In this document: piece after piece, positions 28,926 to 36,708 of the stretch
How the letters are laid out: the number at the start of each line of letters is the position of its first letter
How positions within the stretch are numbered: the first letter of the stretch is position 1
Source of the DNA: Opitutaceae bacterium
GTDB lineage: Bacteria; Verrucomicrobiota; Verrucomicrobiia; Opitutales; Opitutaceae
Assembly: GCA_027482185.1 (NCBI GenBank)
Contig: JAIXWF010000022.1
Span: 1 to 64,000 of the forward strand
Reading direction: 5' to 3'
DNA length: 64,000 nt
The notes under the pieces: model-generated
Database searches by the model: none
Told to the model about the DNA's origin: nothing
Seen by the model: the letters and a program-made list of their open reading frames with translations, nothing else
Position numbers and translations under genes: made by a program

Positions 28926-30548
28926 TCAGGCGGCGGCCGCGGTGTCGGTGGTGACGCCGGCGAGGATCTGGCGCACGAGGGCGAGTTGCGGCGCGGCGAG
29001 GTTCACGCGGCGGGGCGAACCCCAGCCGAGGAGCGCGATGGCGGTTGTCTTGGCGTCGAGGCGGAGCGGCACGAGCGCGACGGCCCGCGGGGTGACGGCG
29101 GCGGTACGCCACCAGGCCGGCAGGTAGGGTTGGATCGACGGCTCGCGCGTGTCATGCAGCACGACGACCTCCTGGCGGGCGAGGCAGACGCCGAAGACGC
29201 TGCGTTCGTCCGCGCGGACGGCGGCGTTGCCCTTCAGGGATTTCCACTCGGGGCCGGTGCCGGCAGTGAGGGTGAGCGAGGCGCCGCCGGGGAGGCGTTC
29301 GATGAGCCAGCAGGTGTCGGCCTGGGCGGCGTCGCGGGCGAGGGCGAGTGTGTTGGAAAGCGGGCTGGAGGCCTGGGCCGGGGCGGCGGAGGCGGCGAAG
29401 GCGCCGGCGCGCTCGAGGGCGGCTTCCCAAGGCTCGCCCGGCGGGGCTTCGGCCGGCGGCGGCTCGGGCGTTGCGGCGGCGGCGGGCTCGTCCGGCCAGG
29501 CGGGTGCGGCGACGGCTTCGGCGGCGGGTGTATCCGCGGCGGCTTCGGCGGCGGGGCGGGCCGCGGGCGGGGGCTCGGTGACCGGGGCGTGGTTGGGGTT
29601 GAGGTGGTAGGCGTGGACGCGGATGCGGCGGAGACCGGCCGTCGGCAATGAAGCGAGGCCGCTGACGGAGACGAAGTTTTGCAGGCGGTCGCCGGTCTTG
29701 AGCAGGGCGGGGGCGACGAGGCTCTCGGCGCCCGGAAAGATGCGATCGAAGGTCTTGGCGATCTCGCGCGAACGGTGGGCGTAGGCGTCGCAGCCCATGC
29801 CGGTATCGAGGGCGTTGCGGGCGAGGCGGCTGCCGAGTTCGGTGACGCAGAGCAGGCGCGTGTCGAAAGTCGTGGCGGTGCCGGCGAGGGATTCGGGAGC
29901 GCAGTCGCGGAGGGCGCGGGCGACTTCCTCGGGCAGTTTGGCGGCGGCGAGGAGCTTGCGGGTGAGCTCCATCGGCGTGAGGCCGAACAGACCGCGCCAG
30001 GCGATGTCCGCGGGTTTCGTTTTCAGCCGTTCGTGCGCGGCGCGCGTGTGTTCGATGGAGACGATGGGCAGAACGAGCTCGCCGAAGTGGCGGAGCGTGG
30101 CGCAGGCGAAGGCCACGTCGGGGTCGATGGTGCCGAGCTGTTCGGCGCAGCCTTGGGCGACGAGGCCGGACGTGAGGGCGAGGGCGGCGGCGTCGCGCTG
30201 CTCGGGATGGTTGCGGCCGCGGCCGTTTTTCTCGAGCAGGAGGAGCGAGACGGCGAGGCTGCGGATGCGGGTGAAACCGACGTGGTGGATGGCCTGCTGG
30301 ACCGTCGCGATCGGGGCGATGCCCGGATTGTGCGTGAGCGTGTTGGCGGCGGTGATGACCTTGGCGAGGACGGTGGCGTCCTTCTCAATCACCGCCGCGA
30401 GCTCGGAGAGGGAAACTTTGTAGATGTCGGTCGAGAGGGTCTCGATCAGTTCCAGCAACTCCGGCAAACCGGCGGCGGCGCCGGATTTCAGCGCCGTCTG
30501 GGCACGGTCGATGGTCTGTTGGGCCGAGAGGGGCGTCACGAAAGCCAA
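28926..30548 (-). CDS. HDOD-domain signalling protein with GAF-like C-terminus
   Basis: 540 residues from a TTG at 30548; a GTG at 30539 is an equally possible start. Residues about 15-235 form an HDOD domain (LPELLELIETLSTDIYKVSL, VQQAIHHVGFTRIRSLAVSL, ACATLRHFGELVLPIV), an HD-like module without the full HD metal site, used in bacterial signalling. An Ala/Pro/Glu-rich linker (about 330-395) leads to a GAF-like domain (TCWLIERLPGGASLTLTAG, VCLARQEVVVLHDTREPS). Target unknown. It stands alone between repeat elements. Confidence 0.82.
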   Translation of the reverse strand: MAFVTPLSAQQTIDRAQTALKSGAAAGLPELLELIETLSTDIYKVSLSELAAVIEKDATVLAKVITAANTLTHNPGIAPIATVQQAIHHVGFTRIRSLAVSLLLLEKNGRGRNHPEQRDAAALALTSGLVAQGCAEQLGTIDPDVAFACATLRHFGELVLPIVSIEHTRAAHERLKTKPADIAWRGLFGLTPMELTRKLLAAAKLPEEVARALRDCAPESLAGTATTFDTRLLCVTELGSRLARNALDTGMGCDAYAHRSREIAKTFDRIFPGAESLVAPALLKTGDRLQNFVSVSGLASLPTAGLRRIRVHAYHLNPNHAPVTEPPPAARPAAEAAADTPAAEAVAAPAWPDEPAAAATPEPPPAEAPPGEPWEAALERAGAFAASAAPAQASSPLSNTLALARDAAQADTCWLIERLPGGASLTLTAGTGPEWKSLKGNAAVRADERSVFGVCLARQEVVVLHDTREPSIQPYLPAWWRTAAVTPRAVALVPLRLDAKTTAIALLGWGSPRRVNLAAPQLALVRQILAGVTTDTAAAA

Positions 30549-30579
30549 TCATCGGCGCGGCGGCGGAAAGCTGTATGGG

Positions 30580-30661
30580 GAAAGCGGTAAGCTCTAAGCG
30601 GTAAGTTTCCGGGAGGCCTACGGCTGTCCGCTTACGGCTTAAAGCTTACCGCTCAAAGCTT
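30580..30661. repeat. GGTAAGC-word inverted repeat
   Basis: AAGCGGTAAGCTCTAAGCGG and more (30580-30606) face CCGCTTACGGCTTAAAGCTT and ACCGCTCAAAGCTT (30628-30661) over a 21-nt spacer, ending within 2 nt of the phosphoesterase stop (30663). A similar word lies at 12559-12592. Confidence 0.88.
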
Positions 30662-30662
30662 T

Positions 30663-31694
30663 CTACTTCTTCGCCGGCGGGGCCGGGATGGCGGGCAAGG
30701 GGTTGCCGGGGACGAGGAGGGGGCCGGCGAGGAAGACGCGGGGGGAGGCGGGGTCGACGGTGACAAGGACGGCGTGGAAGTCGCCGGCGCCGAAGGTTTC
30801 GAGGCGGGTGACGTTGGGCACGGGGTCGCCGTCGCGGCGCAGGCGGATACCGGGTTCGAGGCGGTAGCGGTGTTCGTCGGCGTGGACGAGCAGGACGGGT
30901 TTGCCGAAGGCGCGGGCCTCGGTTTCGAGGGCGGCAAGGACGGCGGTGAAGCCGGGGTCGTGGGTGGGGCCGCCGCGTTCGGAAACGGCGTTGGCCTGGA
31001 AGAAGAACGCGATCCCGGGGGCGGCGGTGCCGGTCGCCTCGGCGAACACGGCGCGGAGCCAGGCGACGTTGGCGGCTTCGCGGGCGCGCCATTCCTCGAC
31101 GGCGCCGGGGAACTTGGGCTGGTAGTTGTTGGCGCTGCCGACGAGATGGAGGGTGGCGAAGATCACGCCGCCGCGGGACCAGCGCGCGTTTTCGACGTAG
31201 GCGGCGAAGGCGGGATCGCGGCGCTGGGTGACGAGGTCGATGGGTTGCGCGCCGCGGCTGCGTTCGTCGGCGAAGAACGTGCGGCGGAGAAAGGCGAGGC
31301 GTTCCTGCGGCTCGTGGCCGGAGCGGTGGACGTCGGTCCATTCGTTGTCGCCGGGCGCGTAGACGAGCGCGGTGGCGAAGGTGTCGAAGTCGGCGCGGCG
31401 TTTGAGGTAGAGGGCGTCGGTCGCGTCCTCGTCGCCGCCGAAGATGTCGCCGAGGTGGACGGCAAAGGCGGGGCGGTGACGGTTGATTTCCGCGATGACG
31501 CGGGCGAAGCCTTCCTGGCTGCCCGGGAGGCGGCCGTAGGGCATGCAGCCGAGGGCGGCGAAGGTAAACCGGGCGGGCGGAGTCGCGGGCGGGGCCGACG
31601 GCGCCGCGGCCGGTGCGAACGAAGAAGCGGCGAGGGCGCAGAGGGCGGCGAGCAGGGCGCCGCAAAACCGGAAAGAGGCGGGGCGGGGGCGCAT
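30663..31694 (-). CDS. Secreted calcineurin-like phosphoesterase
   Basis: 343 residues from the ATG at 31694, with signal peptide RFCGALLAALCALAASSFAP. Motifs of the metallophosphoesterase fold: FTFAALGCMPYG, FAVHLGDIFGGDEDATDALY, YAPGDNEWTD (the GN/GD-NH/E motif) and LLVHADEHRYRLEPG. The first D-x-H motif appears altered (GCMPYG), as in some tartrate-resistant-like relatives, so catalysis needs testing. Substrate unknown. It is divergent from the site-2 protease gene (96 nt between starts). Confidence 0.78.
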   Translation of the reverse strand: MRPRPASFRFCGALLAALCALAASSFAPAAAPSAPPATPPARFTFAALGCMPYGRLPGSQEGFARVIAEINRHRPAFAVHLGDIFGGDEDATDALYLKRRADFDTFATALVYAPGDNEWTDVHRSGHEPQERLAFLRRTFFADERSRGAQPIDLVTQRRDPAFAAYVENARWSRGGVIFATLHLVGSANNYQPKFPGAVEEWRAREAANVAWLRAVFAEATGTAAPGIAFFFQANAVSERGGPTHDPGFTAVLAALETEARAFGKPVLLVHADEHRYRLEPGIRLRRDGDPVPNVTRLETFGAGDFHAVLVTVDPASPRVFLAGPLLVPGNPLPAIPAPPAKK

Positions 31695-31790
31695 GGCGGA
31701 CGGGATGCGGGAGCCTCGGCGCGGCGGGCGCCCGCTGCAACGGTTGGTTTTTGGTGGGCTTGCCGCGGGGTTTCCGGCCTGCTGGGCGCG

Positions 31791-32738
31791 ATGCTGCCTT
31801 CGTCGTCCGGCTCGTTTCCTCTTTTCCGCATTTTCGGGATCCAGGTGTACCTGCACTGGTGGTGGTTCCTGTTTGCCGTGGTGGAGCTGTCGGTGCGGCG
31901 GAATCCCTACTCGTCGATCGGCTGGAAGATCGCGGAGTACGTCGCGGTTTTCGTGATCGTGCTGCTGCACGAGTTCGGCCACGCGCTCGCGTGCCGTCAG
32001 ACCGGAGGCAAGGCCGACAAAATCATCCTCTGGCCCCTTGGCGGCGTGGCCTTCGTGCAACCGCCGCCGCGTCCGGGCGCCGAGCTCTGGAGCATAGCGG
32101 CCGGCCCGCTGGTCAACGTGCTGCTGATCCCGGTGATTGCGGGCGCGATCTGGGCGCGGGCGCAGTTCCAGATCGGCGACGCCTCCGTCGATGTGCGGGT
32201 CTTCCTCGGGGCGCTGTTTTGGATCAATCTCAGCCTCCTGATCTTCAATATGCTCCCCGTCTACCCGCTCGACGGCGGACAGATTCTGCGGTCGCTGCTG
32301 TGGTTCGGCGTGGGGCGGGCGCGCAGTCTGTATTTCGCCACGATTACGGGCTTTGTCGGCATTGCGGTGATTGCGGCCTACTTCATCTGGTCGAATCCCA
32401 ACCGCGCGCTCTTCGTGCTGCTGATGGGCGGCTTTCTGGCTTCGCAATGCCTCGCGAGTTTCCGGCACGCGCAGGCGCTCATGCAGCTCGAGAAACTGCC
32501 GCGCCATGCCGGCGTGAAATGCCCCGAGTGCGGCGAGCGTCCACCCGGCGGCCCGATCTGGGCCTGCGGCGCCTGCGGCAACCGGTTCGATCCGTTCTCG
32601 ACGCAGGGCGTCTGCCCGCATTGCGCGAACGTGCAGCCGACGATCCCGTGTCTGCATTGCGGCATCGCTTCGACGCGCGAGCGCTGGGGCATCGTGCGGA
32701 CCGGCGGCGCCGGGGCCCCGCCGGTGATCGATGTGTAG
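31791..32738 (+). CDS. Site-2 protease-like M50 metalloprotease with zinc ribbons
   Basis: 315 residues with about six membrane helices. HEFGH (60-64) is the zinc site in a membrane helix, and FNMLPVYPLDGGQILRSLL (153-170) supplies the third ligand in the N-x-x-P-x-x-x-LDGG motif. It would cut membrane-embedded substrates such as anti-sigma factors. The C-terminal tail carries several Cys pairs (CPECGE, CGACGN, CPHC, CLHCG), consistent with two tandem zinc ribbons facing the cytoplasm, an unusual addition. Confidence 0.88.
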   Translation: MLPSSSGSFPLFRIFGIQVYLHWWWFLFAVVELSVRRNPYSSIGWKIAEYVAVFVIVLLHEFGHALACRQTGGKADKIILWPLGGVAFVQPPPRPGAELWSIAAGPLVNVLLIPVIAGAIWARAQFQIGDASVDVRVFLGALFWINLSLLIFNMLPVYPLDGGQILRSLLWFGVGRARSLYFATITGFVGIAVIAAYFIWSNPNRALFVLLMGGFLASQCLASFRHAQALMQLEKLPRHAGVKCPECGERPPGGPIWACGACGNRFDPFSTQGVCPHCANVQPTIPCLHCGIASTRERWGIVRTGGAGAPPVIDV

Positions 32739-32740
32739 GG

Positions 32741-32862
32741 TGAGTTGAGAGTTGAGTGTTAGGAGTTGAGAGCGGAAACGCGCGGGTTCCGGACTCCTTT
32801 GACGAACGAAGCCTTTCCGTCGGTGGATCGGTCTCTCAACGCTCAACTCTCAACGCTCAACT
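32741..32862. repeat. GTTGAGAG-word inverted repeat
   Basis: GAGTTGAGAGTTGAGTGTTA and GGAGTTGAGAG (32741-32772) face CTCTCAACGCTCAACTCTCA and ACGCTCAACTG (32832-32862), starting 3 nt after the protease stop. Confidence 0.88.
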
Positions 32863-32960
32863 GCCGGTTCCGGCCCGGCGGACGCCGGCCGCATCAATTC
32901 CGGAACAAAGGAACTGGCCTCGCCGTCGCTCCGGAGCCAACAATCGTCTTCCTTCCCGCC

Positions 32961-34970
32961 GTGAGTTCCCTTCGCCGTTTCGTTCCCGCCCTGTTCCTCG
33001 CCGCCGCGTTGCTGCCATCCCTGCGCGCCCAGACCATCCCGACCGTCACCGCGCCGCTGCCCGCGCGTTCGCTCCTCGTCGGCGGCGCCGCCGCGACCGT
33101 CGACCTGCGCAACCACTTCGGTCTGCCCGGCGTGACCGGCCAAGTCGTCCAAATCGACACCGTCCTCGGGCGCTTCAACTTCGAGCTCTTCGACGACACG
33201 CCGCTCTCGAAGGCCAACTTTTTGGCCTACGTCGCCGCCGAGCGTTACAACGGCACGATCATCCACCGCAGTGTTTCCAGTTTCGTGATCCAGGGCGGCG
33301 GCTACTACGCGCGGACCACGTTCGACGCCGTCCCGAAGTTCGCGGCCGTGCGCAACGAGTACCGCCGTTCCAATCTCCGCGGCACCGTCGCCATGGCCAA
33401 GGTCGGCGGCAATCCCGACAGCGCGACCAGCGAGTGGTTCGTCAACCTCGCCGACAACTCCGCCAACCTCGACAACCAGAACGGCGGTTTCACCGTCTTC
33501 GCCCGCGTGCTCGGCTCCGGCATGAACGTCGTCGACGCCATCGCCGCCCTGCCGCGGTACAATATCAGCGGCACGGCGTTTTCCGAATTGCCGCTGCGGG
33601 ATGTCACCGCGTCCCAGACCAGCGTCGAGGTCCGGAACATGATCATCGTCAACAGCGTCACCGCCATCCCGGTCTACCCGCCGGCGACGCGCTCCGTCAT
33701 CACCTTCCTCGCGCAAAGTTCCAATCCCGCCGTCGCAACCGTCATCCTCAACGGCAGCACGCTCACTGTTTCCCCGCTCGGCCTCGGCTCCGCCACGATC
33801 ACGGTGCGCGCGACCGATACCAACAACGCGATCGCCGACGCCACCTTCGCCGTCGAGGTCACCGCCGGCATCGCCATCGTCACCCCGCCGCAGTCCCGCC
33901 ACGTCGCGCCCGGCACGGCCGCGACCTTCAGCGTGCTCGCGCAGAGCCCCGCCGCCCTGACGTATCAGTGGCGCAAGGACGGCGTCGCCATTCCCGGCGC
34001 CACCGGCGCCAGCTACACCATTCCCGCCGCGACCGCCGGCGACATGGGCTTTTACGCCGTCGCGCTCACCTCCGGCGGCGCGACCACGGTCACCGAGCCC
34101 GCCGCCCTCACCGTCAGCGTGCCCGGCACGAGCCGCCTCGTGAACGTGTCCACGCGCGGCAGCGTGCGCGCCGGCGAACCGCTTACCCCGGGCTTCGTGA
34201 TGCGCGGCACCGGCACCAAGAATCTCGTCGTCCGCGCTGTCGGCCCGACGCTCGGCGCCTTCGGCGTCGCCGGCGCCCTCGCCGACCCGAAGATGGACGT
34301 CATTCCCCTCGGCCAGAGCAACGTCATCCTCGCCAACGACGACTGGGGCACGGCCCCGGCGGCCGACGTCGTCGCCCTCGAGGCCCGCAGTGCCTCCGTC
34401 GGTGCCTTCGCGCTCACGCGCGGTTCCAAAGACGCCGCCGCCCTGGCCACGCTGCCGGTCAACGGCAGCGGCGGCTATACCGTGAGCATCACCCCCGCCG
34501 GCACCGCGACGGCCGGCACGGCGCTCGCGGAAATCTACGACGCCGACGGCCTCGCCGCCCCGGTGCGGCTGATCAACGTGTCGACGCTCGGCGCCGTGAC
34601 GGCCGACGGTCTCACCCCCGGTTTTGTGATCGGCGGCAGCGCCCCGAAACTGCTCCTCATCCGCGCCGTCGGTCCGGCCCTGAGCGGCGCGCCCTTCAAT
34701 GTCGCGGGTGCGCTCGAGGACCCGCAGTTGACGATCTTCCCGCTGGGCAAGGACTTCGCTGTCGCAACCAACAACGACTGGGGCGACGGCGGCCAGGCCG
34801 CGACCTTGCAAGCTGCGTTCGCCTCGGCCGGCGCCTTCGCGTTGCCCGCCGGCAGCAAGGATGCCGTCGTCTTGGTCCGCCTCCCGCCCGGCGCCTACAC
34901 CGCCGTCGCCTCGGGCGTCGGCGGCGCCATCGGCCGCGCCCTCGTCGAAGTCTACGATCTCGATCCGTAA
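32961..34970 (+). CDS. Secreted cyclophilin-Ig-like protein with C-terminal tandem repeats
   Basis: 669 residues from a GTG at 32961 with signal peptide SSLRRFVPALFLAAALLPSL. Residues about 30-235 are a cyclophilin-type peptidyl-prolyl isomerase (GRFNFELFDDTPLSKANFL, SSFVIQGGGYYA, WFVNLADNSANLDNQNGGFT). Next come a cadherin/BIG-like stretch and an immunoglobulin-like domain (LTYQWRKDGVAIPGATGASY). Two copies of a roughly 125-residue repeat follow (RLVNVSTRGSVRAG and RLINVSTLGAVTADG, each with NLVVRAVGPTLG or LLIRAVGPALSG). This C-terminal module is common in Opitutaceae secreted proteins. A cell-surface folding or binding role is inferred. Confidence 0.85.
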   Translation: MSSLRRFVPALFLAAALLPSLRAQTIPTVTAPLPARSLLVGGAAATVDLRNHFGLPGVTGQVVQIDTVLGRFNFELFDDTPLSKANFLAYVAAERYNGTIIHRSVSSFVIQGGGYYARTTFDAVPKFAAVRNEYRRSNLRGTVAMAKVGGNPDSATSEWFVNLADNSANLDNQNGGFTVFARVLGSGMNVVDAIAALPRYNISGTAFSELPLRDVTASQTSVEVRNMIIVNSVTAIPVYPPATRSVITFLAQSSNPAVATVILNGSTLTVSPLGLGSATITVRATDTNNAIADATFAVEVTAGIAIVTPPQSRHVAPGTAATFSVLAQSPAALTYQWRKDGVAIPGATGASYTIPAATAGDMGFYAVALTSGGATTVTEPAALTVSVPGTSRLVNVSTRGSVRAGEPLTPGFVMRGTGTKNLVVRAVGPTLGAFGVAGALADPKMDVIPLGQSNVILANDDWGTAPAADVVALEARSASVGAFALTRGSKDAAALATLPVNGSGGYTVSITPAGTATAGTALAEIYDADGLAAPVRLINVSTLGAVTADGLTPGFVIGGSAPKLLLIRAVGPALSGAPFNVAGALEDPQLTIFPLGKDFAVATNNDWGDGGQAATLQAAFASAGAFALPAGSKDAVVLVRLPPGAYTAVASGVGGAIGRALVEVYDLDP

Positions 34971-35379
34971 GCGCGAAGCGGTGGCCTTCCCGGCGGCAGG
35001 CTTGGTTTTTCGGTAGGGACAGGATCGACCGGAGGGATCGATCCGGGAGAAACAGGAGACGGCTTTTCCGAAAAGTAGGTCCAAACGACGATGGACCGGC
35101 GTGAACCCGTCCCTCCTGTAGATCCTCCGCCCCGTTCCCGTCTTTCCTGTCCTCCCCGAAAACCGTCCCGCCGGCTTTCCGTCCGCGAACAACTTCGCGT
35201 GTAACGCAACCCGCGCCGGCTCGTCTCGCTGGCGCGTGGGTCCCGGGCCGGCTGCCGGGGCTTGTGCGCGCTCTTTTTCCGTCCTATTCGCCGAAACCTT
35301 TGACGTATCCCGTCGGTTACTTGAGAACCCGCTCCCCGACCCGTTGCCGGAGCGGTATCCCCGGCCAACTCCTTTCGCT
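34971..35379. other. Intergenic gap with repeat element and possible promoter
   Basis: Apart from the repeat at 35015-35157, the stretch holds TTGACG (35300-35305), a fair -35 match upstream of the efflux operon start, without a clear -10. No gene is supported; the open frame starting 35236 is Pro-rich and non-signal-like before 35380. Confidence 0.5.
35015..35157. repeat. GACAGGATCGACC-word inverted repeat
   Basis: The direct arm (35015-35062) contains the 22-nt element also at 2469-2490. The inverse arm (35109-35157) reads CCTCCTGTAGATCCTCCGCC then CCGTCTTTCCTGTCC. Pairing is imperfect but extends over most of the arm length. It lies 45 nt beyond the cyclophilin-Ig stop. Confidence 0.7.
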
Positions 35380-36678
35380 GTGCTGCCCCTTCCTTTCCGT
35401 CTGTCCTTCGCCGCGTTCGTCCTGATCGCGGCGGTTTCCGGCTGCAACCGTTCCGCGTCCGCCGACGCCCCGGCCAAGCCCGCGGCGTCCGCTCCGGCGG
35501 CCGCGCCCGCCGTACCTGCAGCCCCCGCGGCAGCCTCGGCTACTCCGCCGGCCGGCGGAACCGCGGCAACGCCCGCCCCGGCACCGGCCGTCCCCCCCGC
35601 GCGCAAATCCGGCGATGCCGAACGCGAGCGCAATCGGCTGAGCTCGATCGAAAAGGCGCCGGTCGAGACCGCCGTCGTCGCCCGCGGTCCGATTTCCGCG
35701 TTCCTTTCCTTCAACACCACCCTCGAAACCGAGGCCATGGTCGACATCTACCCGCAAACCACCGGTCAGGTCGAAGCCCTGCTCGTCGAGGAAGGCCGCA
35801 TCGTGAAAGCCGGCGAGCCGCTGCTGAAGATCGAGGATTCGGAAATGCGGATCGATGCCGACGAAAGCCGCGGCAACTACGAGCAGCTGAAACGCAATTT
35901 CACCCGGACCGAGGACCTTTACGCGCGCAAGCTGATCAACAAGCAGGACTACGAGACCCAGGCCTACCAGCTCGAGCAGGCTCGGCTACGCTTCGAACGC
36001 GCCACGCTGCGCCATTCGTATACCACTGTGCGCGCGCCCTTCGACGGCGTCGTCGCGACCCGCGAAACCCAGGTCGGCGCCCGCGTCGCCACCGGCACCA
36101 AGCTGTTCTCGATGGTGAAGCTCGACGAGATCGTCGCGCGCGTCTTCGTGCCCGGCCGCTACCTGCCCGTCGTCGCCATCAACCAAAACGCGATCGTGAC
36201 CTCGGAATTCCTGCCCGACCGGGTCTTCAAGGGTTGGGTCAAACGCATCAGCCCCGTCATCGATCCGAAGAGCGGCACCTTCAAGGTCACCGTCGGCGTC
36301 CGCGGCGACCGCCCGGCCGAATTGCCGCCGGGGCTTTTCGTCGGCGTGCGCATCATCACCGACACGCGCGAGCAGGCCGTGCTGATTCCGAAACGCGCCG
36401 TCGTTTACGAGGGCGGCGAACGCTATGTCTTCACGGTCAAGAACGACGTCGCCACCAAGCGCAAACTGCAGGTCGGCTTCGAGGACCCGCAGCACGTCGA
36501 GGCCGTCCAGGGCATCGAGCCCGGCACCGAGGTCATCGTCGTCGGCCAGAACGGCCTGAAGGACGGCGCCCAGGTCCGCTCCGTCAACGCCCTCGCCCCG
36601 ATTCCGCTGCAGCCCGAGTCGGGCGCGACGCCGGAAACGCCCGCCGCTTCCGCCGCCCCCGCGGCGAAGAAATCCTGA
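35380..36678 (+). CDS. RND efflux periplasmic adaptor (membrane fusion protein)
   Basis: 432 residues from a GTG at 35380 (VLPLPFRLSFAAFVLIAAVS), with lipobox Cys in VSGCNR, so a lipoprotein. A long Ala/Pro-rich tether (about 27-80) follows. The barrel-sandwich hybrid starts at VDIYPQTTGQVEALLVEEGR and its second half is YTTVRAPFDGVVATRETQVG; helical hairpin QLKRNFTRTEDLYARKLINK; beta-barrel and membrane-proximal parts follow. It should link the two RND permeases downstream (30 nt, then ATGA overlap) to an outer membrane channel. The outer membrane TolC partner is not in this operon. Confidence 0.92.
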   Translation: MLPLPFRLSFAAFVLIAAVSGCNRSASADAPAKPAASAPAAAPAVPAAPAAASATPPAGGTAATPAPAPAVPPARKSGDAERERNRLSSIEKAPVETAVVARGPISAFLSFNTTLETEAMVDIYPQTTGQVEALLVEEGRIVKAGEPLLKIEDSEMRIDADESRGNYEQLKRNFTRTEDLYARKLINKQDYETQAYQLEQARLRFERATLRHSYTTVRAPFDGVVATRETQVGARVATGTKLFSMVKLDEIVARVFVPGRYLPVVAINQNAIVTSEFLPDRVFKGWVKRISPVIDPKSGTFKVTVGVRGDRPAELPPGLFVGVRIITDTREQAVLIPKRAVVYEGGERYVFTVKNDVATKRKLQVGFEDPQHVEAVQGIEPGTEVIVVGQNGLKDGAQVRSVNALAPIPLQPESGATPETPAASAAPAAKKS

Positions 36679-36708
36679 CCGCGCCCCGGCCGTCCGCCCC
36701 GCCGCCGC

